DNA of 11,643 nt, taken from positions 1 through 11,643 of the forward strand of contig CAIYRJ010000083.1 in assembly GCA_903928615.1 (NCBI GenBank). Direction: 5' to 3'. Each line of letters opens with the position of its first letter. Positions within the stretch are counted from its first letter, which is position 1. The translations under genes were made by a program, and so were the position numbers. Below are positions 1-7,323 of this stretch, piece by piece. Origin of the DNA: an uncultured Actinomycetes bacterium (GTDB taxonomy: Bacteria; Actinomycetota; Thermoleophilia; Miltoncostaeales; Miltoncostaeaceae). The notes beneath the pieces are model-generated. The model ran no database searches. It was not told where the DNA came from and was given only the letters and a program-made list of their open reading frames with translations.

Positions 1-2
1 CC

Positions 3-38
3 CTGGCCGCCGAATGCGACCGACTGGCGGTGGCGTGA
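3..38 (+). CDS. Possible 3' end of an upstream gene (partial)
   Basis: The frame ending at the TGA at 36-38 is open to the left edge of the window and reads LAAECDRLAVA. If real, this is the last dozen codons of an upstream gene whose stop overlaps the GTG at 35 as GTGA. The same 4-base overlap joins khtU-khtT and pstC-pstA in this window, which is the main argument for it. Eleven codons are far too few to identify a product, and chance could also give an open frame this short. Confidence 0.3.
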   Translation: MAAECDRLAVA

Positions 39-1147
39 CGTCCGACGCCGCGGCCCTGCTCCGGCGGGCCGCATTTCGCATGGACCCCGAGAGGGCCCAC
101 GAGTCGGCGCTCCGCGCGCTGCAGGTGGGGGGTCCGGCGCTGGCGGCGGCGTCGTCGTGGCTCGCGAAGCGCGACGGCACGGTGGGGCAGAATCTCATGG
201 GCATGGAGTTCCCCTCGCCGGTGGGGCTCGCCGCCGGGTACGACAAGTACGGGCGCGCCGTGCGCGCGTGGGGCCGGCTCGGGTTCGGGTTCGCCGAGAT
301 CGGCACCGTCACCGCGCGCCCCCAGGACGGCAACCCGCGCCCGCGCCTCTTCCGCCTTCCCGAGGACGAGGCCATCGTCAACCGCATGGGGTTCAACAAC
401 GATGGCGCGGCCGTCACGGCACGGCGCATCGCAGACGCCCGCCGCGGGTCGGGTGCCGGCGTGCCGATCGGCGTGAACATCGGCAAGTCGAAGGTGACGC
501 CCCTCGACCGCGCGGCGGAGGACCACCTGGCGTCGTTCCGCCTGCTCCGCGGCGTGGCCGACTTCGTGGTGGTCAACGTGTCGTCGCCCAACACGCCCGG
601 GCTGCGCGAGCTGCAGGACCGCGACCACCTCACGGCGATCCTCGGTGCCCTGCGCGACGAGGACGCCTCGATGCGCCGTCGCGATGGCCGCGTGCCGATG
701 CCCTTCCTCGTGAAGCTCGCGCCCGACCTTCCCGACGAGCAGATCGAGGACGCCGTCGACCTGGCCGGCGAGCTCGGGCTCGCGGGCGTGGTGCTCACCA
801 ACACCACGATCACCCGCGATGGCCTGAGCGACCCCGAATCGCCCGTGGCAGCCGAGCAGGGCGGGCTCTCAGGGCCACCGCTGCGCGCCCGGGCGAGCGC
901 GGCGGTGCGGGTGGCCGCGCGGCGTGCCGGCGGGCAGCTGGTGATCGTGGGCGTCGGGGGCATCATGGACGCCGCCGACGCATGGGACCGCATCGCAGGC
1001 GGCGCATCACTGGTGGAGGTGTGGACCGGCCTGGTGTACCGCGGCCCGCTCATCGCGCGCGACATCACGCTCGGCCTCATGGATCGCATGCGCGATGAGG
1101 GCGTGAGCCATATCTCGGAGGTCGTCGGCAGCGACCTGGGTGCCTGA
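35..1147 (+). CDS. pyrD: Dihydroorotate dehydrogenase (quinone), class 2
   Basis: PyrD oxidises dihydroorotate to orotate in pyrimidine synthesis and passes electrons through FMN to membrane quinone (menaquinone in most actinobacteria). Numbered from the GTG at 35 (370 aa), the family marks are clear: an N-terminal LLRRAAFRMDPERAH segment typical of the class 2 membrane-associated helix, GLAAGYDK (64-71), GFNNDG (119-124), GVNIGKSK (146-153), NVSSPNTPGLR (181-191) with the class 2 catalytic serine at about Ser184, VKLAPDL (226-232), LTNTT (254-258) and the FMN phosphate-binding GGLSGPP and VGVGGI near 276 and 305. Class 1 enzymes have cysteine as the base, so class 2 is firm. I prefer GTG 35 to the in-frame ATG at 14 because it gives the shorter N-terminus usual in the family and a possible GTGA overlap with an upstream gene. 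Neither start has a clear Shine-Dalgarno. The stop overlaps the khtU start by one base (TGATG). Confidence 0.96.
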   Translation: MTSDAAALLRRAAFRMDPERAHESALRALQVGGPALAAASSWLAKRDGTVGQNLMGMEFPSPVGLAAGYDKYGRAVRAWGRLGFGFAEIGTVTARPQDGNPRPRLFRLPEDEAIVNRMGFNNDGAAVTARRIADARRGSGAGVPIGVNIGKSKVTPLDRAAEDHLASFRLLRGVADFVVVNVSSPNTPGLRELQDRDHLTAILGALRDEDASMRRRDGRVPMPFLVKLAPDLPDEQIEDAVDLAGELGLAGVVLTNTTITRDGLSDPESPVAAEQGGLSGPPLRARASAAVRVAARRAGGQLVIVGVGGIMDAADAWDRIAGGASLVEVWTGLVYRGPLIARDITLGLMDRMRDEGVSHISEVVGSDLGA

Positions 1148-2334
1148 TGGGCATCATCGAGCAGCTCGCCATCATCCTGGTGGCGGTGGCCGCCATGTCG
1201 CTGCTCAGCGAGCGCCTGCGCATCTCGGCCATCCCGCTCTTCATGGTGGCCGGCATCATCCTCGGGCCATTCGAGCCGTTCCCGACGGTGATCGAGCTCG
1301 GCGAGCCGCTCTACCTGCTGGCCGAGCTCGGGGTGATCCTGCTGCTGTTCTACCTCGGGCTGGAGTTCAGCCTGGAGCGCATCCTGCAGGCGCGCAAGCT
1401 CGTGCTCACCGGCGGCGTGGTGGACCTGCTCATCAACGGCGGGCTGGGGCTTCTGCTGGGCTTCGCGCTGCTGGGCATCAGCGCCGAGGCCGTGCTGCTC
1501 GCCGGCATCATCTACGTGTCGAGCAGCGGCATCATCACCCAGGCGCTGTTCGACTTCCGGCGCCTGGCGGACGACGAGACCGACATGGTGCTGGGCACGC
1601 TGGTGTTCGAGGACCTCGCCATCGCGCTGTTCCTCGGGCTGGCATCGGGACTCGCCGTGGGCAGCGCCGTGAACGGGGTGGACCTCACCGTGCGGGCGAT
1701 CATCGTGGTGGTGTTCGTGGCCACCTTCCTGATCGCCAGCCACTTCCTGCCGCGCTTCATCGACCGCTTCAGCCCGCTCGTGGAGCGCGAGCGGCTCGTG
1801 CTGGTGGCGCTGGCGATCGTGGTGGGCGCATCGGCGCTTGCCGAGTGGGTGGGGCTCTCGGCGCCGGTCGGCGCGCTGCTCGCGGGCATCCTGCTCTCGG
1901 AGACCGAGGCCCGCGACCGCATCGAGCGCCACCTCTTCGGCCTGCGCGACTTCACGGCCGCGATCTTCTTCTTCGTGTTCGGCCTGCAGATCGACCTCGG
2001 GAGCCTCGGGGTGGTGTGGGAATGGCTGCTGCTCGCGGCCGTCGTGGCCATCGGGGGCAAGCTGATCTCGGGCTGGGTGTCCGGGCGGATGGTCGGGTTC
2101 ACCCGCCGGCAGTCGTTCACCGTGGGGGCCAGCCTGATCGCACGCGGTGAGTTCTCGCTCATCCTCGCGCAGCTCGCGGCCCTCGGAACCGCGTTGTCAT
2201 TCGAATTCCGTGACCGGGTGGTGTCGTTCGCCGGCCTGCTCGTGCTGGTCACGGCGGCCATCGGAGTGATACTTATGAGGGAGTCCCGCACCGTGGGACG
2301 TGCGATCTTCGGATCCAGGAGGAAGTCGTCGTGA
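1147..2334 (+). CDS. khtU: CPA2-family K+(Na+)/H+ antiporter, KhtU/KefB-like membrane subunit
   Basis: This 395-residue protein is almost entirely hydrophobic, with about 11-13 membrane segments and no cytoplasmic nucleotide-binding domain at its end. It matches the Na+/H+ exchanger fold of CPA2 transporters: GIILGPF (36-42), the FYLGLEFS stretch (68-75), SSSGIITQALFDFRRL (125-140), the acidic pair FED around Glu155-Asp156 in a membrane helix (expected cation/proton site), a GALLAGILLSE segment (242-252) and SLIARGEFSLIL (329-340). The family exchanges cytoplasmic K+ or Na+ for protons and serves pH and K+ homeostasis. Assignment to KhtU rather than KefB/C rests on the separate RCK_C protein encoded immediately downstream, which resembles Bacillus subtilis KhtT. 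Translation starts at the ATG overlapping the pyrD stop, so it is probably coupled to pyrD. The ion preference cannot be read from the sequence. Confidence 0.9.
   Translation: MGIIEQLAIILVAVAAMSLLSERLRISAIPLFMVAGIILGPFEPFPTVIELGEPLYLLAELGVILLLFYLGLEFSLERILQARKLVLTGGVVDLLINGGLGLLLGFALLGISAEAVLLAGIIYVSSSGIITQALFDFRRLADDETDMVLGTLVFEDLAIALFLGLASGLAVGSAVNGVDLTVRAIIVVVFVATFLIASHFLPRFIDRFSPLVERERLVLVALAIVVGASALAEWVGLSAPVGALLAGILLSETEARDRIERHLFGLRDFTAAIFFFVFGLQIDLGSLGVVWEWLLLAAVVAIGGKLISGWVSGRMVGFTRRQSFTVGASLIARGEFSLILAQLAALGTALSFEFRDRVVSFAGLLVLVTAAIGVILMRESRTVGRAIFGSRRKSS
2317..2323 (+). promoter_or_regulatory. Strong Shine-Dalgarno for khtT inside khtU
   Basis: AGGAGGA lies inside the last codons of khtU, seven bases before the GTG at 2331. 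It is the best ribosome site in the window and fixes the khtT start despite the 4-base overlap with khtU. It suggests that the regulator can be translated independently and strongly. Confidence 0.85.
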
Positions 2335-2834
2335 TCGAGGTCCGCGAAACCCGCCTGCCGGGCGTCGGCAAGAAGTTCTCGATGCGCACGCAGCGCGGCG
2401 AGGACGTCTGCGCCGTGGTGCACATCGACGGCCGTCGTGAGCTCTACCACCGGCCCGATCCCGACGAGGATGCCGACTCGGTGATCGTGCTCACAGATGA
2501 GGAGGCCCACGAGCTGGGTTCGATCCTCGGCGGCGTGGTGTACCGGCCGGAGTTGCTCGACAAGCTCGAGATCGCCCTCAAGGACCTGGCCATCGACTGG
2601 ATCGACATCCCGGCCGAGAGCCCGCTGGTGGGGCTCACCGTGGCCACGTGCCGAATCCGCACCACCACCGGCGGCACCATCGTGGCGATCATCCGCAAGG
2701 AGAGCTCGGTGGCGATGCCGCACCCCGACGAGGTGATCCAGGCCGGTGACACCCTGGTGGTCATCACCACCCCTGAGACCTTCGAGGCACTGCAGCGCCT
2801 GGTGGCGGAGGGCCCCGCCCCGGACGTGTCCTGA
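2331..2834 (+). CDS. khtT: KhtT-like regulatory subunit with C-terminal RCK_C (TrkA-C) domain
   Basis: This 167-residue soluble protein closely resembles, from memory, B. subtilis KhtT (YhaT, about 165 aa). That protein gates the KhtU antiporter and binds cyclic di-AMP through its RCK_C domain. Visible landmarks are LPGVGKKF (9-16), DGRRELY (33-39), ILGGVVYRPELLDKLE (65-80) and a C-terminal RCK_C fold from about 90 to 160 with SPLVGLTV, GGTIVAIIRKESSVAMPHPDEVIQAGDTLVV-type strands and the GDTLVVI signature. It starts at GTG 2331, overlapping the khtU stop as GTGA, behind a strong Shine-Dalgarno. In Bacillus the order is khtS-khtT-khtU. Here khtU comes first and no khtS-like gene is present. 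The role as antiporter regulator is well supported by homology and context. The c-di-AMP response is inferred from the family. Confidence 0.9.
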   Translation: MIEVRETRLPGVGKKFSMRTQRGEDVCAVVHIDGRRELYHRPDPDEDADSVIVLTDEEAHELGSILGGVVYRPELLDKLEIALKDLAIDWIDIPAESPLVGLTVATCRIRTTTGGTIVAIIRKESSVAMPHPDEVIQAGDTLVVITTPETFEALQRLVAEGPAPDVS

Positions 2835-2849
2835 GCCCCGCGGGGCTCA
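2832..2849 (+). repeat. Perfect 18-bp palindrome spanning the khtT stop
   Basis: TGAGCCCCGCGGGGCTCA is a perfect inverted repeat that begins with the khtT stop codon and ends seven bases before the ATG of the phosphatase gene. As RNA it can fold into a seven-pair stem with a CGCG loop. No T-run follows, so it is not a typical intrinsic terminator. It could shield the phosphatase ribosome site, stabilise the upstream message or bind a dimeric regulator. None of these is shown. Confidence 0.5.
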
Positions 2850-2855
2850 CCCGCC

Positions 2856-4457
2856 ATGCCTGATCCCCAACGCCGCGATCTCTGGTCGGTGCTCACCGGC
2901 AAGGGCACGCCGTCCCTGCGCGGCCTCCTCACCCGCGCGGTCATCGGCGTGGGCCTGGTGCTCGGCGTGCTCGCCGCGCTCGCGATCGTCGGGCTGGTCG
3001 GCGCCACGTCGTCGTATCGCGACGACCAGCAGGCCGCGGTGGAGCGGGCCAAGGCCTCAGAGGTGATCCTCGCAGACCTGCTGAACGCCGAGACCGGTGT
3101 GAGCGGGTACACGCTCACCGGCGGCACGTCGTACCTGGTGCCCTACGTGCGCGCGGAGGACACCTACCCGCGCAACATGCGCCGACTGAGGACGCTGGTG
3201 CAGGGCGAGCCCCGGCTCGTCGCGGCAGTGAGCTCCTTCGACACCGCCGCGAAGGAGTGGTTCGCGGAGGCGCGCGACCTCGTGGAGCTGCGCCGCAGCG
3301 GGAACATCTCCGAGGCGGTCGCGCGCATCGGCGAGGGCGTGGACAAGCAGCGCCTCGACCAGCTGCGCGCAGAGCACGCCGACCTGCGCGAGTTGGTGGA
3401 GCAGCAGCGCCAGGAGGCCCTCGCCACCGCCGATCAGCGCAGGCTCTGGACGATCCTCGCGGTGCTGGCAGGGGTGCTGCTGGCGGTGCTCGTGGTGGCG
3501 GCCGCCACGCGATCGCTCTGGCGGCGCGTGGGCGCCCCGCTCGGATCGCTGCTGCAGGGAGTGCGCCGCGTGGGGGAGGGCGACCAGGACCAGGCCGTGC
3601 CGAACCCGCATCGCGCGGCCCGTGAGGTGGTGGGCCTCGTGGACGCCTTCAACGTGATGCAGGACCGCGTGGTGGACCAGCGCGAGGCCGCCGAGGCCAG
3701 CGCACGGCGCTCGGAGGCCGCCCGCGCCGAGCGACGCCTCTGGCAGACGGTGGAGCAGGGCCTGCTGCCCGAGAGCCTCCCTGCCGTGCCCGGCCTGCGC
3801 ATCGCCGCGCGCTACCTGCCGTCGAGCCCCGGGCTGGCGATCGGCGGCGACTTCTACGACGCCCGCGTGCTCTCGGACGGCCGCCTGGCCGTGATGGTGG
3901 GTGACGTCGCCGGGCACGGCGCGGAGTCGGCCGCCCGTGCGGCGCGCATGCGCTTCGGCTGGGGCGCCCTGATGGAGGTGGACCCCGACCCGCGGCAGGT
4001 GCTCGAGATCATGAACGCCCACATCGCCGAGCCGCACGAGCGCGACCAGGGGGTGTACGCCACCATGTGCCACTGCGTCATCTCACGGGATGGCACCGCG
4101 GAGTTCGCCCTCGCGGGTCACCCGCGCCCTCTGCTGGTGCACGGCGACGAGGCCGGACTGGTGGACGTGGACGCCCGCGGACCGATCCTCGGCCTGCTCG
4201 ATGAGGTGGACTGGCCGGTGACGCATCTGACCATCCCGAAGGGCGGAACGCTGGTCATCTACACCGACGGCCTCGTCGAGGCGCGTCGCAGCGACGAGAT
4301 CTTCGGGGCCGCCCGCTCGGCGGAGGCCCTGCTGGCCACGGCCCACGTGCCGCTGGAGGAGCGCCTCGCCTACCTCACCGAGGCCGCCCAGCGCTACGAC
4401 GAGGGAAACCTGCGCGACGACGTCGCGGTGCTCGCCGTGCAGGTGGTGGGCGGCTAG
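2856..4457 (+). CDS. Membrane CHASE3-HAMP-PP2C (SpoIIE/RsbU-type) serine/threonine phosphatase
   Basis: This 533-aa sensor phosphatase has, in order: a membrane segment at about 26-50; an extracytoplasmic four-helix CHASE3-like domain at about 52-190, including [15 protein letters not shown] (76-90); a second membrane segment at about 197-217; a HAMP linker at about 217-273; a short charged coiled coil; and a PP2C-type phosphatase domain from about 300 to the end. Metal-binding motifs are intact: GGDFYD (330-335), VGDVAGHG (348-355), YTDGLVEA (469-476) and DDVAVLAV (521-528). GLLPESLP before the domain is typical of RsbU-like enzymes. Such proteins dephosphorylate anti-anti-sigma factors in partner-switching stress pathways, but no anti-sigma or STAS gene is nearby, so the target is unknown. 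The gene starts 21 bases after khtT, behind a weak ribosome site, and ends in a CTAG shared with the convergent pstB stop. Confidence 0.92.
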   Translation: MPDPQRRDLWSVLTGKGTPSLRGLLTRAVIGVGLVLGVLAALAIVGLVGATSSYRDDQQAAVERAKASEVILADLLNAETGVSGYTLTGGTSYLVPYVRAEDTYPRNMRRLRTLVQGEPRLVAAVSSFDTAAKEWFAEARDLVELRRSGNISEAVARIGEGVDKQRLDQLRAEHADLRELVEQQRQEALATADQRRLWTILAVLAGVLLAVLVVAAATRSLWRRVGAPLGSLLQGVRRVGEGDQDQAVPNPHRAAREVVGLVDAFNVMQDRVVDQREAAEASARRSEAARAERRLWQTVEQGLLPESLPAVPGLRIAARYLPSSPGLAIGGDFYDARVLSDGRLAVMVGDVAGHGAESAARAARMRFGWGALMEVDPDPRQVLEIMNAHIAEPHERDQGVYATMCHCVISRDGTAEFALAGHPRPLLVHGDEAGLVDVDARGPILGLLDEVDWPVTHLTIPKGGTLVIYTDGLVEARRSDEIFGAARSAEALLATAHVPLEERLAYLTEAAQRYDEGNLRDDVAVLAVQVVGG

Positions 4458-5365
4458 CCGACCCGACCGGTGATGTAGGCCTCGGTGCGCGGGTCCTTCG
4501 GCGCCGAGAAGATCTCGCGGGCCGTGCCGACCTCGGCGAGCACGCCGCATCGCTCGCCCTCGGCCTTGCCCTCGACGGTCATGAAGGCGACCTGGTCGGA
4601 GATTCGCGCCGCCTGCTGCATGTTGTGGGTGACCACCACCAGGGTGAAGCGCTCGGCGATGTTCTTCATGAGGTCCTCGATGGCCAGCGTGGCGATGGGG
4701 TCGAGGGCCGAGCAGGGCTCGTCCATGAGGATCACCTCGGGCTCCACCGCGATGGCGCGCGCGATGCACAGGCGCTGCTGCTGCCCGCCCGAGAGCGAGA
4801 AGGCCTCGTCCTTGAGCCGGTCCTTCACCTCGTCCCACAGCGCGGCGTCCACGAGGGCCTGCTCCACGCGCTCGGCGGTCGGCTTGATGCCGTTCACCTT
4901 CATGCCGAACTCGATGTTGTCCTTGATCGACTTCGGGAACGGGCTGGGCTTCTGGAACACCATGCCGATGCGGCCGCGCAGGTCGACCGGGTCGACGTCG
5001 CTCGAGAGGAGGTCCTCGCCGCCGAAGAGGATCTCGCCGTTCACCCGGGCGCCGGGCACGAGGTCGTTCATCCGGTTGAGGCAGCGCAGGGTGGTGGACT
5101 TCCCGCAGCCCGACGGGCCGATGATCGCCGTGATGGCGTTCTTCGGGATATCCATGCTCACGCCGCGCACGGCCTCGTTCTTGCCGTACCACACGCCGAG
5201 GTCGCGCAGTTGGAAGATGGGGGGCCCGAGCTCGGGCTGCGCCGGTCCGGCCGCCGCGCCCTGCCCCGCGGCCACGGCATGCGTGGGGGTGGCGGCGCCG
5301 GCGGAGAGCTGGATCTCGATCGGTGCGTCGTCGGCGGTCGTGTCGGGTTCCACGTTGGTGGTCAT
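4454..5365 (-). CDS. pstB: Phosphate ABC transporter ATP-binding protein
   Basis: PstB is the cytoplasmic ATPase that energises phosphate import through PstC/PstA. The 303-aa product shows Walker [10 protein letters not shown] (83-91), the PstB-typical [12 protein letters not shown] that follows it, Q-loop VFQKPSPFP (Gln138), ABC signature LSGGQQQR (191-198), Walker B VILMDE (211-216, catalytic Glu216), a D-loop SALDP and the switch histidine in VVTHNMQQ (His247). YGKNEAV near 60 is also characteristic of PstB. The protein carries about 48 extra N-terminal residues, acidic then Ala/Gly/Pro-rich, before the usual start of the fold. The start ATG follows an AGGAG only two bases upstream, which is unusually close. 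An in-frame GTG four codons later is possible but then lies too far from it. It is the last gene of the operon, five bases after pstA. No phoU follows. Confidence 0.97.
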   Translation of the reverse strand: MTTNVEPDTTADDAPIEIQLSAGAATPTHAVAAGQGAAAGPAQPELGPPIFQLRDLGVWYGKNEAVRGVSMDIPKNAITAIIGPSGCGKSTTLRCLNRMNDLVPGARVNGEILFGGEDLLSSDVDPVDLRGRIGMVFQKPSPFPKSIKDNIEFGMKVNGIKPTAERVEQALVDAALWDEVKDRLKDEAFSLSGGQQQRLCIARAIAVEPEVILMDEPCSALDPIATLAIEDLMKNIAERFTLVVVTHNMQQAARISDQVAFMTVEGKAEGERCGVLAEVGTAREIFSAPKDPRTEAYITGRVG

Positions 5366-5370
5366 CTCTC

Positions 5371-6399
5371 CTACCAGCGCTTGCTGTATCGGTTGCGAAG
5401 GATAATGGCCACGAGGTTCATCACCAGAAGCGTGGCCAGCAGCACGATGATTCCGGCCGCCGCGATGGCCTGGAACGAGGCCTGCGGCTGGTCGGTCCAG
5501 AAGTAGATCTGAAGCGGCATGGCGAAGAGCGCCTCATTGCCGGCGTCGAGCGGATTGAGGCTCGGCACGGCGGTGCCGAACACGATGCCGCCCACCACGA
5601 TGAGCGGCGCGGTCTCGCCGATGGCCCGCGACATCGCCAGGATCGTGCCGGTGAGGATGCCCGGCAGCGCCGCCGGGAATACCTGGCTGCGCACGGCCTG
5701 CCACCGGGTGGCGCCGAGCGCCATGGCGCCCTGCTCAATGGAGATGGGTACTGCACGCAGGGCCTCGCGCGCGGCGATGATGATGATCGGCAGGATGAGC
5801 ACGGCCAGCGTGAGCCCCCCGGCCAGGAGCGACTTCGAGATGCCCAGGATGCCGACGAAGATCGCCAGGCCGAGGAGGCCGTAGATGATCGACGGCACGG
5901 CGGCCAGGTTGGAGATGTTCACGTCGACCAGGTGCACCACGCGCGGTCGCACCCGCAGCCACGAGAGGCGCACCCGCAGCCAGCCCGCGTGCACCCCGCT
6001 CACGCCGGAGCCCAGCCGCTCGCGCACCTTGCGCTCACTGGCCTCGGCCGACTGCGTGGCGAACTTCTCGAGGTACAGCGCGGCGGCCACGCCGATGGGC
6101 CACGCGAAGAAGATGGTGATGATCATCAGCACCACCGATCCGCGCAGGGCCGAGTTGAACCCGGCCTTGTCGGGGTTGGACGACGGCTTGTCGGCGAGGA
6201 ACGCCCACGAGAGTGACCCCGCCCCCTTGATGACCACCGAGGAGATGAGCCAGATGAGCATGGCGATGGTGATCGCCGTGAGCCCCATCACCAGCCACTT
6301 GAACAGCTGCTCCGACGGCCGCGAGCGCTTGCGCGCCAGGGGCCGGGTTGCCGCCGCGGGCGGCGGAGGCGGGGTGCCGGGTGCCTCGAGGGTGGTCAC
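5371..6399 (-). CDS. pstA: Phosphate ABC transporter permease PstA
   Basis: PstA is one of the two membrane permease subunits of the Pst importer. The start is the GTG at 6399, which overlaps the pstC stop as GTGA, giving 342 aa. A longer open frame upstream only reads through pstC in another frame. The N-terminus is cytoplasmic and proline-rich (PPPPP at 10-14). Membrane segments lie near 35-58, 84-110, 163-185, 190-210, 248-275 and 311-335. Family signatures are [18 protein letters not shown] (161-178) and the EAA loop [24 protein letters not shown] (211-234), followed by [12 protein letters not shown] (255-266), which contacts PstB. A segment of roughly 35-40 residues at about 115-158, basic and carrying a WLRVR duplication, sits where family members usually have a short link between YLEKFA and VNISNLA. 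Function is probably retained because the transmembrane and EAA parts are intact. Confidence 0.95.
   Translation of the reverse strand: MTTLEAPGTPPPPPAAATRPLARKRSRPSEQLFKWLVMGLTAITIAMLIWLISSVVIKGAGSLSWAFLADKPSSNPDKAGFNSALRGSVVLMIITIFFAWPIGVAAALYLEKFATQSAEASERKVRERLGSGVSGVHAGWLRVRLSWLRVRPRVVHLVDVNISNLAAVPSIIYGLLGLAIFVGILGISKSLLAGGLTLAVLILPIIIIAAREALRAVPISIEQGAMALGATRWQAVRSQVFPAALPGILTGTILAMSRAIGETAPLIVVGGIVFGTAVPSLNPLDAGNEALFAMPLQIYFWTDQPQASFQAIAAAGIIVLLATLLVMNLVAIILRNRYSKRW
5948..5982 (-). repeat. 14-bp direct repeat within the pstA insertion
   Basis: The + strand sequence CGCACCCGCAGCCA occurs at 5948-5961 and again at 5969-5982, a period of 21 bases or seven codons. On the coding strand it gives WLRVR twice, separated by LS. 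The in-frame period suggests a small tandem duplication that expanded this PstA loop. Confidence 0.8.
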
Positions 6400-7310
6400 T
6401 GGTACACCGTCCGGTACTTGCGCACGATGCGCACCGCGATGATGTTGATGGCGAGGGTGACCACGAAGAGCAGCAGGCCCACGGCGAAGATCGACTCGTA
6501 CTGCAGGCTCCCGCGGGATGCCTCGCCCTTCGACACCTGCACGATGTAGGCCGTGATGGTCTGCATGCCCTCGAGCGGGTTCCACGAGAGGTTCGGCACC
6601 GTGCCGGCAGCGAGGGTGACCGCCATGGTCTCGCCGATGGCGCGCGAGAGCGCGAGCACGATCGACGCCACGATGCCCGACAGCGCGGCGGGCACCACCA
6701 CCTTGAGCGACACCACGCGGCGGGTGGCGCCGAGCCCGAATGCCCCCTCGCGCATGGCGTTGGGCACGGCGCGCATGCTGTCCTCCGACAGCGAGCTGAT
6801 GAGGGGCGTGATGAGCAGGCCCACCACGATGCCGGCAGCCAGGGCGTTGTAGAGCCCGAGCCCGGGGATGACGGTCTGCAGCGCCGGGGTGACGGCATCG
6901 AGGGCGAAGAAGCCGAGCACGATGGTGGGCATGCCCGCCAGCACCTCGAGCACGGGCTTCACCACGCGGCGCAGGCGCTCAGGCGCGTACTCGCTCAGGT
7001 AGATCGCCGAGCCGAGGCCCAGGGGCACTGCCACCACCGCCGCGATGAGCGCGATGACGATGGAGGCGTTCAGGAGCGGAAGCACCCCGTACTTGCCCTC
7101 GACGGGGAACCACTCGGTGCCGGTGAAGAATTCCTTGAGGGGCACCTCGGTGAAGAACGTGGCGCCCTCGCCCACGAGCACCACCACGATGCCGACGGTG
7201 ACGAGGATCGAGATGATCGCCGCCGCGGCGAGGGCCAGCAGCATGGCCCGCTCGCCGACCGACCCGCCGAGGCGCTTCCTGCGCCCCGACGGGTCGCCGA
7301 CGGGTGTCAC
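6396..7310 (-). CDS. pstC: Phosphate ABC transporter permease PstC
   Basis: This is the second permease subunit of the Pst importer. The 304-aa product has a cytoplasmic N-terminus, a first membrane helix at about 22-47, the PstC-type periplasmic FFTGTEWFPVEGKYGVLPLL (61-80), further helices at about 81-105, 118-138 (LEVLAGMPTIVLGFFAL), 155-172, 205-235 and 272-295, and the EAA loop in SMRAVPNAMREGAFGLGATRR (178-198) followed by LSRAIGETMAV (221-231). The start is the GTG at 7310, 13 bases after the pstS stop, with only a weak ribosome site. The stop overlaps the pstA GTG. Order and spacing support an operon pstS-pstC-pstA-pstB. Confidence 0.96.
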   Translation of the reverse strand: MTPVGDPSGRRKRLGGSVGERAMLLALAAAAIISILVTVGIVVVLVGEGATFFTEVPLKEFFTGTEWFPVEGKYGVLPLLNASIVIALIAAVVAVPLGLGSAIYLSEYAPERLRRVVKPVLEVLAGMPTIVLGFFALDAVTPALQTVIPGLGLYNALAAGIVVGLLITPLISSLSEDSMRAVPNAMREGAFGLGATRRVVSLKVVVPAALSGIVASIVLALSRAIGETMAVTLAAGTVPNLSWNPLEGMQTITAYIVQVSKGEASRGSLQYESIFAVGLLLFVVTLAINIIAVRIVRKYRTVYQ

Positions 7311-7323
7311 GTCACTGCTCAGG

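Noticed and set aside
1512..2723. Long - strand open frame of about 400 codons opposite khtU and khtT
   Set aside because: It is antisense to two well-recognised genes, its composition is rich in Arg, Ser, Thr and His, and no family motif is visible. Long antisense frames are expected in GC-rich DNA.
3057..4073. - strand open frame of 338 codons opposite the phosphatase gene
   Set aside because: It mirrors the PP2C gene with His/Arg/Ala-rich low-complexity translation and no motif. It is a shadow of GC codon bias.
6400..6585. Upstream extension of pstA to an ATG at 6585
   Set aside because: The extra 62 residues are pstC sequence read in another frame. The GTG at 6399 overlapping the pstC stop matches family length.
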